From assembly GCA_020404895.1 (NCBI GenBank), contig JADBWK010000133.1, forward strand, positions 1 through 33,013: a stretch of 33,013 bases of DNA, in the 5' to 3' direction. Of this stretch, positions 8,201 through 16,698 are shown piece after piece. The notes under the pieces were generated by a model. It did not search any database. It saw only the letters and a list, made by a program, of their open reading frames with translations, and was not told the DNA's origin. A program made the position numbers and the translations under genes. This DNA is from Pseudanabaena sp. M085S1SP2A07QC (lineage in GTDB: Bacteria > Cyanobacteriota > Cyanobacteriia > Pseudanabaenales > Pseudanabaenaceae). Each line of letters opens with the position of its first letter. Position 1 is the first letter of the stretch.

Positions 8201-10483
8201 ATAGATTTCAGCGATTCTTCAGCACTGACAGAACTTGAAATTATTGAAGAAGTTCTCATAGATTCAGTAACTCCCAACAATATTATTATGCAAGAAGAAG
8301 CCGAAGATGATTGGACTTTAGCTCTAGAAAAGCTCGAATCTAATCTGGTACAGCTAAATATAAGAAATGGTATTGATTCTAGAACCGAAGGATCTGAATC
8401 ATCAGAGTTGTCGGCAGATGAATTTTTTGCTTCTTTAGAATATGACAAATTAGATGGTTTCACTAGTACAATCAAAAAAGCTACGCTATCGAAAGCTTCA
8501 GACGAAGCATTGATGGATGTGATTGCCGATTTCATCGATGAAGAGGATATCCCTAAAGATACAGAAGAGGATCTATTGCTCAATGAGTTCGCAGATTCTC
8601 AGAGTGCTCCTCCTAGTAATATTGCTGATAATGAGTGGGAAAATTTTCTAGACTCATTCAACTTTAATGAGCCATTACTTGATGATATACGTGAGCAGCT
8701 TGGACTTTCATCAGTAGCGCCAATTAGTGACACCAGCGAAAATGTCTTAGATATTGACTCACTGGTATTGGAATCGCGCAGCATGTCTTTGATTCCTGCT
8801 CCACCTGAAAAAGAAGTTTATAGCCTTGATGACACTTGGGTTTTAGGTATTGATTTTGGTAGTACCGCCATAAGGGCAAGCTTACTTAATGCTGATACTG
8901 GTCGCGTATATTCTCTATATCTGGATGATGCTGATGAAATGCCCTGCAAAATTGTTTGGCAGACAGATCAAAGCTTAGATGATCCGATCGCTAAAGATAT
9001 TCGGACGATCTCAAGGCGATCGCAGAATGCTGAATTAGAAGAGGGCGAAGTTGTCCTTGTACATTTCAAGCAGTTTCTCAAACTTGGCTTACCCTATCGC
9101 GGTGTAAGTACTTGGCAGCCAATTATCCAATGGGCTGATCCCTGTCAAGTAAGTTTGCGATGGTTAATTGCGGCGCTTAAAAATCTACTGGAGCAAATCC
9201 AAACTAGAGCCAATCATCCTAAGCTTCCTGATGTTGGTTTGATTTTGTTGAAGCTTAGTGGCGTTGTTTTTGGATATCCTGCCAACTGGTCTGATACTTA
9301 CATTCTCAATATCCGTGAAGCAATCCTTAAAGCGGGATTAGTTAGTCAAGCGGAGCAGGTGATGGCAGTCGATCAGGTGATCGCTCCCGTTTTGTCTTTG
9401 CTTCACGAGCAAAAAATCTCTCCAGAAGTTATGCTTTTAGTGGACGCAGGTGCAATTACGACTAGTCTCTGTCTAACTAAGTCCCTTAGTCAGACTAAAG
9501 ATCGATCTAAGCTACATATTCGCAACCTCGACTATGCAGGGATTAGTATCAGTCAAGATATTGTCGTGCAATTGTTCTATCCCCATTGGCAATTAATCAC
9601 CAATCCTAATCGTCATCTCTGCAATTTGGATCATCTCAGCTTGCCAGAGATAGGTGCTTCTGCTCCGCAGCAAAGAATTCTCCTTCAGCAATATTTGTTA
9701 AGCTCTGATCTTGGGCAACAGATGTTGGAGTTAGCTGATCGTGTCAAAGTCACATTCGGGAGAGATGTTGGTGTCGATAGTTGGAATGAGGAACTAATGG
9801 GACAACCAATCGTTGTTCTGCGCCGTGAGCTAGAAAACCTGATTTTGCAACCATTTACCCAACGACTCAATCGCGAGCTAAATTCTATTCTCAGTAATGC
9901 AGGAGTGCTTGGGGAAGATGTACATCAAGTTTTGTTGTTAGGTAATACCATGCATATTCCCTTGCTATCACGTTGGCTATCCCAAAAACTACCCAATGCG
10001 AAGATTGACCCATTAGCTACTTCGGCGTTAGCAAATGGGTTAGCTGTATCGCCGTTTTACCCAAATTTGCAAGATGTTGCACGTCAGCAATATTCTGATT
10101 ACTTTCTCTTACAAGAGATTTGCCGTCTCAACCTCACTCAATCGGTTAATCCTAATCAACTACTTCAGCAATTACAAATGCGCGGGATTAATATCAAAAC
10201 TTGCCGCGATCGCATTTTGAGCATCCTGCAAGGTGATTTGCCAGAGGGCTTATTTCCTTGGCAGGAGCCAGAAGGCTCAGTGATTTTAGAAGATCCGACG
10301 CTTAGCAGTGACTTATTTGCTGGTCGATTATTTGAGTTGGAAACTGATGGTACATATCAGCCCAATGTGACTAAATTCCAACAGTTACGTGTTTATTTAC
10401 AAGCGATTATTGGCAATATGAGTCAAACGCTAAATGAGCCTCTCGTTTTTCCTGAAATCAAAACCCTGACGATCGCCAAGTAA
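5237..10483 (+). CDS. Giant acidic protein with C-terminal actin/Hsp70-like ATPase domain
   Basis: A single 1748-residue ORF. The ATG at 5237 has AGGGGG 5 bases upstream. Part 1 (about 1-400) is helical, probably coiled coil, with two similar Gln-rich segments starting near residues 156 (SLQQAIQQTLQQVV) and 273 (SLQQTMQQTMEVTV). Part 2 (about 400-1195) is very acidic and Ser/Asn-rich, probably disordered, and scattered with short hydrophobic motifs such as NPNALF, NPDSLF, LLQWL and LLSWL. Part 3 (about 1200-1700) carries actin/Hsp70 ATPase signatures: phosphate-1 GIDFGSTAIRASL near 1204, phosphate-2 LLVDAGAITTSL near 1400 and adenosine-type VLLLGNTMHIPLLSRWL near 1565. No membrane segment or signal peptide was seen. 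The ATPase fold is well supported. The function is unknown: chaperone, cytoskeletal filament or scaffold are all open. It is alone between a divergent exported protein and hisF. Confidence 0.9.
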   Translation: MSKVLISNLIDQINTLLSRPVGSVSRKLSPDMIHQREQLKQMRSHLECLSDDSHLNDLEQQYQALVTRLQAKDKPHNDLVKHLDSEQSNQNDSKTAEFKTDLFKTDKLEALPPLLVSPVVSNLFGAESYLTKETSTMTNGTPEPNSTFVNDRMIASLQQAIQQTLQQVVKESVQRSVQEVVSQTLAVERALMVGEISASLNKIVESQQRSQISQELITLNQQKQKLNAEISQLESDRVAWMKQFQEFQTTQQEAIDRSLSSVNKYVRDHISDSLQQTMQQTMEVTVADRVNQTVAQTLQDNLANISSIPSPFTEPPQTEFANKVQEQTNRFLLHLDEMFNTTFRSLEQEIQGYQTSIIAKLNNMETLEQKGEALISSLVDRISQQTVQQPQNSAEISQSSINILPELPDDIPIRYLETFTEPADEELINALLAGNRFGEADEVEPTATSTIEAELLEIVTKDDENTLDDLDIILSVDEDYPVEEPIVEIQAAPLIDLAGFGTSIILDPQSAIAARELNPDFDLEAATQIVERFDAPRTRMQENEEEENNFDVLALNFPVEEVVSESGELIDDPALLQWLEESNNRPISTTNIADVSPDEDLLSWLGNEALDMAKLSTQREDQSPMLNSSTSELDAFNAFPISPVSSVDINLDTNRDNPDSIESKIEQFLNNSNNDQADDSDESLILLTSKNVNDSVFPEWEDSLVDDLNFDLERLDAGVGADPQIAANLDQFIRNTPYALTNWETEESQAYPTIIEVSAQESNGKNVSQPETEELEVPPIIENPNALFIDRFAESFTESRDLSEINADIADLQLSPFTTESSDIPEIFDNPDSLFDIKTEDQISEIQLAPSADLLSNPVTSNADDMDAIFAEVIAENAAKYSPITPFTTNDELDELFVPLALSNQGSIISANPNSDDESELDTLLFGFDPATELEESDTVMQTITKGDSEGIDVGVKTMYEPLAVPEATESIEEQLDTIMQGFAQEELIDFSDSSALTELEIIEEVLIDSVTPNNIIMQEEAEDDWTLALEKLESNLVQLNIRNGIDSRTEGSESSELSADEFFASLEYDKLDGFTSTIKKATLSKASDEALMDVIADFIDEEDIPKDTEEDLLLNEFADSQSAPPSNIADNEWENFLDSFNFNEPLLDDIREQLGLSSVAPISDTSENVLDIDSLVLESRSMSLIPAPPEKEVYSLDDTWVLGIDFGSTAIRASLLNADTGRVYSLYLDDADEMPCKIVWQTDQSLDDPIAKDIRTISRRSQNAELEEGEVVLVHFKQFLKLGLPYRGVSTWQPIIQWADPCQVSLRWLIAALKNLLEQIQTRANHPKLPDVGLILLKLSGVVFGYPANWSDTYILNIREAILKAGLVSQAEQVMAVDQVIAPVLSLLHEQKISPEVMLLVDAGAITTSLCLTKSLSQTKDRSKLHIRNLDYAGISISQDIVVQLFYPHWQLITNPNRHLCNLDHLSLPEIGASAPQQRILLQQYLLSSDLGQQMLELADRVKVTFGRDVGVDSWNEELMGQPIVVLRRELENLILQPFTQRLNRELNSILSNAGVLGEDVHQVLLLGNTMHIPLLSRWLSQKLPNAKIDPLATSALANGLAVSPFYPNLQDVARQQYSDYFLLQEICRLNLTQSVNPNQLLQQLQMRGINIKTCRDRILSILQGDLPEGLFPWQEPEGSVILEDPTLSSDLFAGRLFELETDGTYQPNVTKFQQLRVYLQAIIGNMSQTLNEPLVFPEIKTLTIAK

Positions 10484-10534
10484 ACCCAAAAGATTAAAGG
10501 CAGCGCGAAGCGAGGTCTTTCATCTTTTGGGTTT
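10482..10534. repeat. Imperfect hairpin of the intergenic family
   Basis: Outer arms AAACCCAAAAGA / (A)TCTTTTGGGTTT pair perfectly. The inner part, AAAGGCAGCGC-GAA-GCGAGGTCTTT, pairs with about three mismatches. It begins in the stop codon of the giant ATPase gene and lies before hisF. The outer arm is nearly the same as that of the hairpin at 19519-19569. Confidence 0.7.
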
Positions 10535-10604
10535 AAAGAATCCTGATCGCAAAGCGCTGTAAAATATTCACTCTTGCTGTGATTTTGAGAAGTTTGAAGA
10601 GCTT

Positions 10605-11390
10605 ATGCTAGCGAAACGCATTTTGCCTTGTCTAGATGTAAAAGCAGGTCGAGTCGTCAAAGGGATCAACTTTGTCGATCTTAAGGATGCAGGAGATCCT
10701 GTGGAACTAGCGCAGGCTTATAACCTCGCAGGAGCCGATGAACTGGTATTTCTAGATATCACGGCCACCCACGAAGATCGCGGTATTATTTTGGATGTTG
10801 TCTATCGCACTGCTGAACAAGTATTTATTCCACTCACAGTAGGCGGCGGTGTGCGAAATCTTGACAATATTCGGGAGCTTTTACGAGCAGGTGCGGATAA
10901 GGTGAGCATGAATTCAGCCGCAGTAAATGATCCAGATTTAATTAATCGCAGTAGCGATCGCTTTGGTAATCAGTGCATTGTTGTGGCGATCGATGCTAGA
11001 CGGAGGTGTGATCCCAATAATCTTGGCTGGGATGTGTATGTACGGGGTGGACGCGAAAATACAGGTATTGATGCGCTCTGGTGGGCGCAAGAAGTCGTCA
11101 AGCGCGGCGCTGGTGAAATTTTACTTACTAGCATGGATGCTGATGGGACAAAGGCAGGTTATGATCTGGAGCTAACTCGTCAAGTCGCAGATTTAGTGGA
11201 AGTTCCTGTAATAGCTTCAGGTGGTGCAGGTAACTGTGAACATATTCTGCAAGCAGTGACCGAAGGTAGAGCTGAAGCGGCTTTACTGGCTTCGTTACTT
11301 CATTATGGAGAACTAACGATCTCCGAGATTAAAGATTATCTAAGTACTAACCAAATTCCTGTGCGATCGCTGCATTCTTCCCGCCTTTAG
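10605..11390 (+). CDS. hisF: Imidazole glycerol phosphate synthase, cyclase subunit HisF
   Basis: Histidine biosynthesis: with the glutaminase subunit HisH it converts PRFAR and ammonia to IGP and AICAR in the cytoplasm. At 261 residues it is the usual length for this (beta-alpha)8 barrel. Both catalytic aspartates are in place: Asp11 in [14 protein letters not shown] and Asp130 in VVAIDARR. Phosphate-binding segments LTVGGGVR (about 77-84) and VIASGGAGN are present, as is the half-barrel repeat typical of HisF/HisA. The start ATG has a GAAGAG-like element a few bases upstream. No hisH is adjacent, so the his genes are dispersed here as is usual in cyanobacteria. A hairpin lies directly after its stop. 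Confidence 0.97.
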   Translation: MLAKRILPCLDVKAGRVVKGINFVDLKDAGDPVELAQAYNLAGADELVFLDITATHEDRGIILDVVYRTAEQVFIPLTVGGGVRNLDNIRELLRAGADKVSMNSAAVNDPDLINRSSDRFGNQCIVVAIDARRRCDPNNLGWDVYVRGGRENTGIDALWWAQEVVKRGAGEILLTSMDADGTKAGYDLELTRQVADLVEVPVIASGGAGNCEHILQAVTEGRAEAALLASLLHYGELTISEIKDYLSTNQIPVRSLHSSRL

Positions 11391-11395
11391 ATTCC

Positions 11396-11436
11396 AGTTT
11401 ATTTGTGGCGCGGCTTTGCCGCGTCACAAATAAACT
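11396..11436. repeat. 19-bp stem hairpin, TTT loop
   Basis: Arms 11396-11414 and 11418-11436 pair over 19 bp around TTT, with one G.T pair that is a G.U wobble in plus-strand RNA. The core is GGCGCGGC-TTT-GCCGCGTC. It lies 5 bases after the hisF stop. No T run follows, so it may be an attenuating or processing structure rather than a full terminator. Confidence 0.8.
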
Positions 11437-11467
11437 CGTTCTTGATTTCAAGAGAGACAAAATTTTT

Positions 11468-12451
11468 ATGGTCAGAAATTCTTCTATGGCAAAACTAGAG
11501 AGCAAACTAGATCAACCCGATGATTGGCTATACGATCGCTCAGTTTTAGGGTGGGTACTCAACCCGTCCCTTAGTAAACAGTTGCCATTTCTATACCGCA
11601 TCTTCAGTTTGTATTGTAAGTTGTATTTTGGTCTCACAGGCAAAAGCTATCTCAAAGGTGGCAGAGAATTATTTAGGTTTCTCTCAAATATTTTTTATCG
11701 ACTTTCGCCAGATCAATATTTAGAACTAAAGCTAGCTGGCTATCAAGTATTTCTCAATCCAACAGATATGCGTCTCTTTCAAGTAGTGAATGAGCTAGCT
11801 AGTGGAGATACCGATACGCGAGTTTTATCTCAATTACTTTCTGAAGGTGATACTTTTCTGGATATTGGCGCAAATCATGGGAGCTTTGCCATCGTGGCGA
11901 GCAAGATGGTTGGAGCGAATGGCTTTGTACTTGCTGTTGAGCCTCAGCCCCGCTTAGCTAAGGCTTTAGAAAAATCTTTGACGGCTAATGCGCTCTGTAA
12001 ATTCCAGATTTATAAACTCGCCGTTGGCGATACCGATGGAGAAATAGAATTATTAGTGCCAATTGGGACATCTGGTTCAGCGGGAGTATTTCCAGAACAT
12101 TCTGCAACTCATCAGTTCAATGCGATTAAGGTTCCAATTAGGCGATTTGATGACTTAGTAGACTGGCAAAAGTTTACTGGCAAAGTTTTACTAAAACTTG
12201 ATGTAGAAGGTAGTGAATGTTCTTTTCTCTCAGGCGCAAGCAAAATGATTACTGCGCTCAAGCCAACTCTGATTATTGAGATTCATCCCACCAGTTTGAA
12301 AGCATCTGGGGCAACAGGAGATAAGCTCAAGCAATTGTTACAAGAGCTAGGTTATACCAGCTATGTAGAGATGAATGATTGCGATCGCACTTTTGCGCTG
12401 CAAGATTTAAATACTGATGTCCAGAGGAATGTCGTTATGAAGATGGCATAG
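11468..12451 (+). CDS. FkbM-family SAM-dependent methyltransferase
   Basis: Class I methyltransferase of the FkbM type, which usually methylates hydroxyls of sugars or secondary metabolites. The substrate cannot be told here. The frame extends upstream to 11405, but that part is made from the hairpin at 11396-11436, so I take ATG 11468 (327 residues); ATG 11486 is also possible. SAM-binding motif I is FLDIGANHGSFA at about residues 130-141, the acidic loop after strand beta2 is AVEPQP (about 155-160), and the late family motifs KLDVEGSE and LIIEIHPT follow. The N-terminal 100 residues are helical and less conserved. It follows hisF by 77 bases but shows no functional tie to histidine synthesis. 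A terminator follows directly. Confidence 0.88.
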   Translation: MVRNSSMAKLESKLDQPDDWLYDRSVLGWVLNPSLSKQLPFLYRIFSLYCKLYFGLTGKSYLKGGRELFRFLSNIFYRLSPDQYLELKLAGYQVFLNPTDMRLFQVVNELASGDTDTRVLSQLLSEGDTFLDIGANHGSFAIVASKMVGANGFVLAVEPQPRLAKALEKSLTANALCKFQIYKLAVGDTDGEIELLVPIGTSGSAGVFPEHSATHQFNAIKVPIRRFDDLVDWQKFTGKVLLKLDVEGSECSFLSGASKMITALKPTLIIEIHPTSLKASGATGDKLKQLLQELGYTSYVEMNDCDRTFALQDLNTDVQRNVVMKMA

Positions 12452-12456
12452 ACCAC

Positions 12457-12485
12457 AAAAAAAGAGCGCTACAGCGCTCTTTTTC
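12457..12485 (+). terminator. Intrinsic terminator after the methyltransferase
   Basis: AAAAAGAGCGCT-AC-AGCGCTCTTTTT is a perfect stem ending in T5. It separates the convergent FkbM and ndhD genes and its A and T flanks would serve both strands. Confidence 0.85.
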
Positions 12486-12506
12486 ATGTTTGCAGAATTT
12501 CTAGTT

Positions 12507-14123
12507 TTATTCAACAATTCCCAAAATAGTTTGAGGTTTTGAGTGAGGTGGTTGCGGAGCAATCAATCTATAAGAATAGAGATTAGGATTGGTCTGAGCC
12601 AATAAACTAAAGGCATCACGAGCTTGTTCAGTTACTGCAACAGTTTTTACGTCGTATGTCTGAGTTGCCAATTTAGGATAAAGCCCGATCGCGACAATCG
12701 GTACAATCAAGCAAACGGCAATAAATACTTCACGAGGTTTAGCATCGCTAACGTATTTATCTAAATGCAAAGCGAGATTTGGCTGACCATAAAAGACTTG
12801 ACGCAAGGTTGAGAGAAGATAGATAGGTGTGATAATTACGCCAACCGCAGCTAAACCAATCATTACAATCTTAAAGTTAGAAGCGTAAACATCACTAGTA
12901 GTGATTCCCAGAAAAATATTTAACTCACTCACAAATCCGCTCATCCCAGGGAGGGCTAGAGATGCCATCGCCGCTGCCGTCATTAGGGCAAAAGCCTTAG
13001 GCATGATTTTGGCGATACCGCCCATTTCATCCATCATCAATGTGTGCGTGCGATCGTAAGTAACTCCAGCGAGGAAGAACAAAGCTGCTGCAATTAATCC
13101 ATGCGAGAGCATTTGCAATACTGCGCCGCTTACACCAAGATCGTTAAATGATGCTAGTCCGACAAGGATAAAGCCCATGTGTGAAATCGAAGAATAAGCG
13201 AGACGACGCTTGAGATTTTGTTGAGCAAATGCTGCCATTGCACCATAAACAATGCCGACTACTCCCAAAACTGCCAGCAAAGGCGCAAAGTAAACGTGAG
13301 CATTGGGCAACATTTCAATATTGAATCGAATTAGTGCATAGCCACCCATTTTCAGCAATACACCAGCTAATACCATCGATACTGGTGCAGAGGCTTCGCC
13401 GTGAGCATCTGGTAACCAAGTATGTAACGGGAAAATCGGCAACTTCACACCGAAAGCAATTAAGAAACCTGCATAGGCTAGTAACTCAAACGCGATCGGA
13501 TACTGCTTCATCCCCATCTCTGCCATATTAAATGTCGTCGTATCTCCATAAAATGCCATTGCTAAACCGGCGACGAGAATAAAAATTGAACCTAATGCTG
13601 TGTAGAGAATAAACTTTGTGGCCGCGTAGAGACGTTTGGGACCACCCCAAATCGAGATCAACAGATACACAGGAATCAGTTCTAATTCCCACATAAAGAA
13701 AAACAATAACAGATCTTGAGCTGCAAATACGCCAATTTGAGCGCTATATAAGCAAAGCATCAAAAAATAGAACAGTCGAGATTTATTAGTAACATTCCAA
13801 CTTGCAAAAATGGCTAGGGTTGTAATCAAGCCTGTCAATAAAATTAGCGGCATCGATAAACCATCAACCGCCAAAGCCCAGTTCAAACCAAGTTGGGGAA
13901 TCCAAGCATAATTTTCTGACATCTGGAATGATGCTTCATGGAGATTGTATTGGCTCCAGAATGCATAGACCATTAACGATAATTCAATAGACCCTACTGC
14001 CATTGAGTACGATCGCACATTCTTGGCATTACCGTACTTGTCAGGTATAAAAGGAATCGCGAAGGCTGCTACAAGTGGTAACAGTAAGATAGTGGTAAGC
14101 CAAGGAAATTCTGCAACAGACAT
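12507..14123 (-). CDS. ndhD: NAD(P)H-quinone oxidoreductase chain 4 (NdhD)
   Basis: Proton-pumping antiporter-like membrane subunit of cyanobacterial NDH-1, used in respiration and cyclic electron flow around PSI. The 538 residues and about 14 hydrophobic helices match the NdhD/NuoM family. Diagnostic segments seen: [19 protein letters not shown], with the conserved Glu in the helix; [57 protein letters not shown]; and [11 protein letters not shown]. The motif context looks like the respiratory/cyclic NdhD1-D2 type rather than the CO2-uptake NdhD3-D4 type, but that subdivision is a judgement by eye. No ndhF is adjacent in the window. The gene stands alone, converging on the FkbM methyltransferase. 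Confidence 0.95.
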   Translation of the reverse strand: MSVAEFPWLTTILLLPLVAAFAIPFIPDKYGNAKNVRSYSMAVGSIELSLMVYAFWSQYNLHEASFQMSENYAWIPQLGLNWALAVDGLSMPLILLTGLITTLAIFASWNVTNKSRLFYFLMLCLYSAQIGVFAAQDLLLFFFMWELELIPVYLLISIWGGPKRLYAATKFILYTALGSIFILVAGLAMAFYGDTTTFNMAEMGMKQYPIAFELLAYAGFLIAFGVKLPIFPLHTWLPDAHGEASAPVSMVLAGVLLKMGGYALIRFNIEMLPNAHVYFAPLLAVLGVVGIVYGAMAAFAQQNLKRRLAYSSISHMGFILVGLASFNDLGVSGAVLQMLSHGLIAAALFFLAGVTYDRTHTLMMDEMGGIAKIMPKAFALMTAAAMASLALPGMSGFVSELNIFLGITTSDVYASNFKIVMIGLAAVGVIITPIYLLSTLRQVFYGQPNLALHLDKYVSDAKPREVFIAVCLIVPIVAIGLYPKLATQTYDVKTVAVTEQARDAFSLLAQTNPNLYSYRLIAPQPPHSKPQTILGIVE

Positions 14124-14640
14124 GATAGGGATAAATACTTACTTGTTGATTTAATTGTATTAAGAATTTGTAAACTTGTGTTAAGTCTTTTGACATAAAA
14201 GTTAACAAATGATCAAATCGTTCAAATAGACTTAAAGCTATACCAGAAGCCATTTTTTAGGATATAGTCTGGGATTCATACACAAATTGTCATCCAAGTA
14301 ATGAATATCATTGCTTTTTTGCTATCGTTAAGCGTCAAAACTGGAAATATCAATTCGTATTCGTTCTAATTCCTCTCAGGGATTCTCATTTTGAAACCGA
14401 TTTTGTTATTTCTAGTGCCTTTGGCGCTAGAAATAACAAAATCGTTTTTTTGAAAGCCATCTAACGGCGGACTTTCAAAAAATCGGTTTTTATAATGAGA
14501 ATTGCTGAGTTTCTCTATAACAAGTGCGATCGCGAGACAATTTCTATTAAGATCAAATTTCTATAGCAATTACGCAAGAATTACACTCTGTGAGTACGAT
14601 TCTTGTCAATAAACAAACCTTATACGTTCTCACAACACTA
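14124..14640. other. Divergent intergenic region, ndhD / aminotransferase
   Basis: About 515 bases with promoters expected in both directions, none assigned with confidence. Its main content is the large three-armed palindrome at 14382-14502. The motif CTATAGCAA / GCTATACC also occurs here and at other intergenic hairpins in the window. Confidence 0.5.
14382..14502. repeat. Three-armed palindrome (three-way-junction potential)
   Basis: Outer arms ATTCTCATT (14382-14390) and AATGAGAAT (14494-14502) pair. A second outer block, AAACCGATTTT (14394-14404), pairs with AAAATCGGTTT (14478-14488). Inside are a 22-bp hairpin (14398-14444, loop TTT, one T.G pair) and a smaller stem, TTTTTTGAAAG / CTTTCAAAAAA (about 14446-14482). 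The inner hairpin and the second outer block compete for the same CGATTTT bases, so two folds are possible. Confidence 0.75.
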
Positions 14641-15822
14641 ATGAAGACTTGGCTCAAACCTGCTCAAAGACTAGAAAAACTCCCTCCATACGTTTTTGCG
14701 CGTCTAGACGAGTTGAAGTTGCGAGCGAAAGAGCAAGGTCTAGATTTGATCGATCTCGGGATGGGTAACCCTGACGGACCCACCCCTGAACCAGTAGTCG
14801 AAGCCGCGATCGCCGCTTTACGCAATCCTAAAAATCATGGCTATCCACCCTTTGAAGGGACAGCTAGTTTCCGACGGGCGATCACTGACTGGTACAAGCA
14901 TCGTTACAATGTACAACTAGATTCTGAAGGCGAAGCATTACCTTTAATTGGCTCCAAAGAAGGTTTAGGACATTTAGCGATCGCCTATATCGATCCAGGC
15001 GATCTGGTACTTGTCCCTAGTCCCGCCTATCCTGCTCATTTTCGGGGACCCTTACTGGCTGGCGGTGAGATCTATGAAATGATCCTCAAACCTGAACAAG
15101 ACTGGTTGATCGATCTATCGGCAATTCCTGAAGAGATCGCCCAACGCGCCAAGGTGATGTACTTCAACTATCCCGCAAACCCAACGGGTGCAGTTGCGCC
15201 ACGAGAATTTTTTGAAGAAGTAGTCGCCTTTGCCAAGAAATACGAGATTTTATTAGTACATGATCTCTGCTATGCCGAACTTGCTTTTGATGGCTATACC
15301 CCTACTAGTTTGCTGGAAATCGAAGGCGGCAAAGATGTGGGTGTAGAATTTCATACTCTCTCGAAAACCTATAATATGGCTGGCTGGCGTGTTGGCTTTG
15401 TGGTCGGCAATCGTCATATTATTCAAGGTTTGCGCACCCTCAAAACTAACCTCGATTATGGGATCTTTTCGGCGATTCAAGTGGCTGCGGAGACTGCTTT
15501 GCAATTACCTGATACTTATTTAGAGGCTGTCTGCGATCGCTACAAAGAACGCCGTGATTTCTTGATTTCAGGGCTAGCTGAACTCGGTTGGGATATTCCC
15601 AAAACCTACGCCACTATGTATCTCTGGATTCCTGTACCTGTGGGGATGACATCCGCTGACTTTGCTCTAAAAGTTTTAGAAAGTACAGGCGTAGTCTTCA
15701 CCCCTGGCAGTGCTTTTGGTCAGGGCGGCGAAGGCTATGTCAGAATCAGTTTGATTGCCGACTGCGATCGCCTTGGCGAAGCTCTGAATCGGCTCAAGCA
15801 ATCTGGAATACGTTACAAGTAA
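14641..15822 (+). CDS. Class I PLP aminotransferase (LL-diaminopimelate / aspartate aminotransferase-like)
   Basis: PLP-dependent fold-type I aminotransferase. Start taken at ATG 14641 (393 residues), because related cyanobacterial proteins begin just before the conserved PAQRLEKLPPYVFARLDELK; the frame is open to GTG 14590. Motifs: GMGNPDGPTPEPV, GYPPFEGTASFR, cofactor-contacting YFNYPANPTGA, HDLCYAELAFDGY and SKTYNMAGWRVGF with Schiff-base Lys near residue 242, then the carboxylate-binding Arg in YVRISLI. Close cyanobacterial relatives are often labelled LL-diaminopimelate aminotransferase (lysine and cell-wall precursor route) or aspartate aminotransferase. I cannot settle the substrate. 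lgt follows after 24 bases, so the two are probably co-transcribed. Confidence 0.88.
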   Translation: MKTWLKPAQRLEKLPPYVFARLDELKLRAKEQGLDLIDLGMGNPDGPTPEPVVEAAIAALRNPKNHGYPPFEGTASFRRAITDWYKHRYNVQLDSEGEALPLIGSKEGLGHLAIAYIDPGDLVLVPSPAYPAHFRGPLLAGGEIYEMILKPEQDWLIDLSAIPEEIAQRAKVMYFNYPANPTGAVAPREFFEEVVAFAKKYEILLVHDLCYAELAFDGYTPTSLLEIEGGKDVGVEFHTLSKTYNMAGWRVGFVVGNRHIIQGLRTLKTNLDYGIFSAIQVAAETALQLPDTYLEAVCDRYKERRDFLISGLAELGWDIPKTYATMYLWIPVPVGMTSADFALKVLESTGVVFTPGSAFGQGGEGYVRISLIADCDRLGEALNRLKQSGIRYK

Positions 15823-15846
15823 AAAGGAAAAGGGAAAAAGGAAAAA

Positions 15847-16698
15847 GTGTCTAATCTGTTGCCTCTAGCTTTTGAATTTACATCTCCGGGACCGATCGCT
15901 TTTGAGGTTGGACCACTTTCGATCCGCTGGTATGGATTGCTAATTGCTTCGGCGATTATTCTGGGGACGGTTTTAGCCCAAAAACTTGCTGAAAAGCGCA
16001 ATGTTGATCCAGAACTAGTTGGGGATTTGGCGATTTGGCTCGTGGTTGGAGCGATTCCCTTTGCTCGTTTTTACTATGTACTGTTTGAATGGCATCGCTT
16101 TCAGAATCAAGAATGGTACAAAGTTTTTGCCATCTGGGAAGGCGGCATTGCTATCCATGGGGCTATTATTGGTGGGGCGATCGCGGCAACTATATTTTGC
16201 AAACGCCAAAAAATTTCCACATGGCTGATGGCTGATATCATCATGCCAGCAGTGATCCTAGGACAAGCGATCGGGCGTTGGGGTAACTTTTTTAATTCCG
16301 AAGCCTTTGGTAGTCCTACGGATTTGCCTTGGAAATTATTGATTCCCAGCAATCGTCGGCCTCCCGAATTTGTAAATGAGGCATACTTTCACCCCACATT
16401 TTTATATGAATCCCTGTGGAACATCGGTGTATTTGCAATTTTAATCTTTGCCTTTCTGCGCTTTCCTAAGCTTCGGACTGGCACAATCACGATGATTTAT
16501 GCGATCGCTTACAGCCTCGGTAGATTTTGGATCGAGGGTTTACGCACCGACAGCTTAATGGTAGGTGGGCTTCGCACAGCACAGATGGTTAGTCTGGCTG
16601 CGATCGTTGCAGGTATCTTTGGCTTAATTTGGCTATACGGATTGCGCCGTAGGTTTCCCGATACCACTCCTAAGGAAATAACGTCCGAAAACCTATGA
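15847..16698 (+). CDS. lgt: Prolipoprotein diacylglyceryl transferase
   Basis: Inner-membrane enzyme that moves a diacylglyceryl group from phosphatidylglycerol onto the lipobox cysteine of prolipoproteins. The 283 residues with about seven hydrophobic helices fit Lgt. His104 in IAIHGAIIGG and Arg144 in AIGRWGNFFNSEAFG align with E. coli His103 and Arg143; LYESLWN and EGLRTDSLM are also present. The start is GTG 15847, giving a protein start at the expected place; a purine run (AAAAGGAAAAGG type) just upstream supplies an AAGGA ribosome site. The stop TGA overlaps the next ATG (ATGA at 16695), so translation of the downstream membrane protein is probably coupled. Confidence 0.95.
   Translation: MSNLLPLAFEFTSPGPIAFEVGPLSIRWYGLLIASAIILGTVLAQKLAEKRNVDPELVGDLAIWLVVGAIPFARFYYVLFEWHRFQNQEWYKVFAIWEGGIAIHGAIIGGAIAATIFCKRQKISTWLMADIIMPAVILGQAIGRWGNFFNSEAFGSPTDLPWKLLIPSNRRPPEFVNEAYFHPTFLYESLWNIGVFAILIFAFLRFPKLRTGTITMIYAIAYSLGRFWIEGLRTDSLMVGGLRTAQMVSLAAIVAGIFGLIWLYGLRRRFPDTTPKEITSENL

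Noticed and set aside
7948-8583. 211-codon Ser-rich minus-strand ORF within the giant ATPase gene
   Set aside because: Antisense of the acidic low-complexity region: Asp/Glu-rich codons read backwards give Ser/Ile-rich frames. No domain seen.
11405-11467. N-terminal extension of the FkbM methyltransferase
   Set aside because: The extra residues are encoded by the hairpin at 11396-11436; ATG 11468 is a better start.
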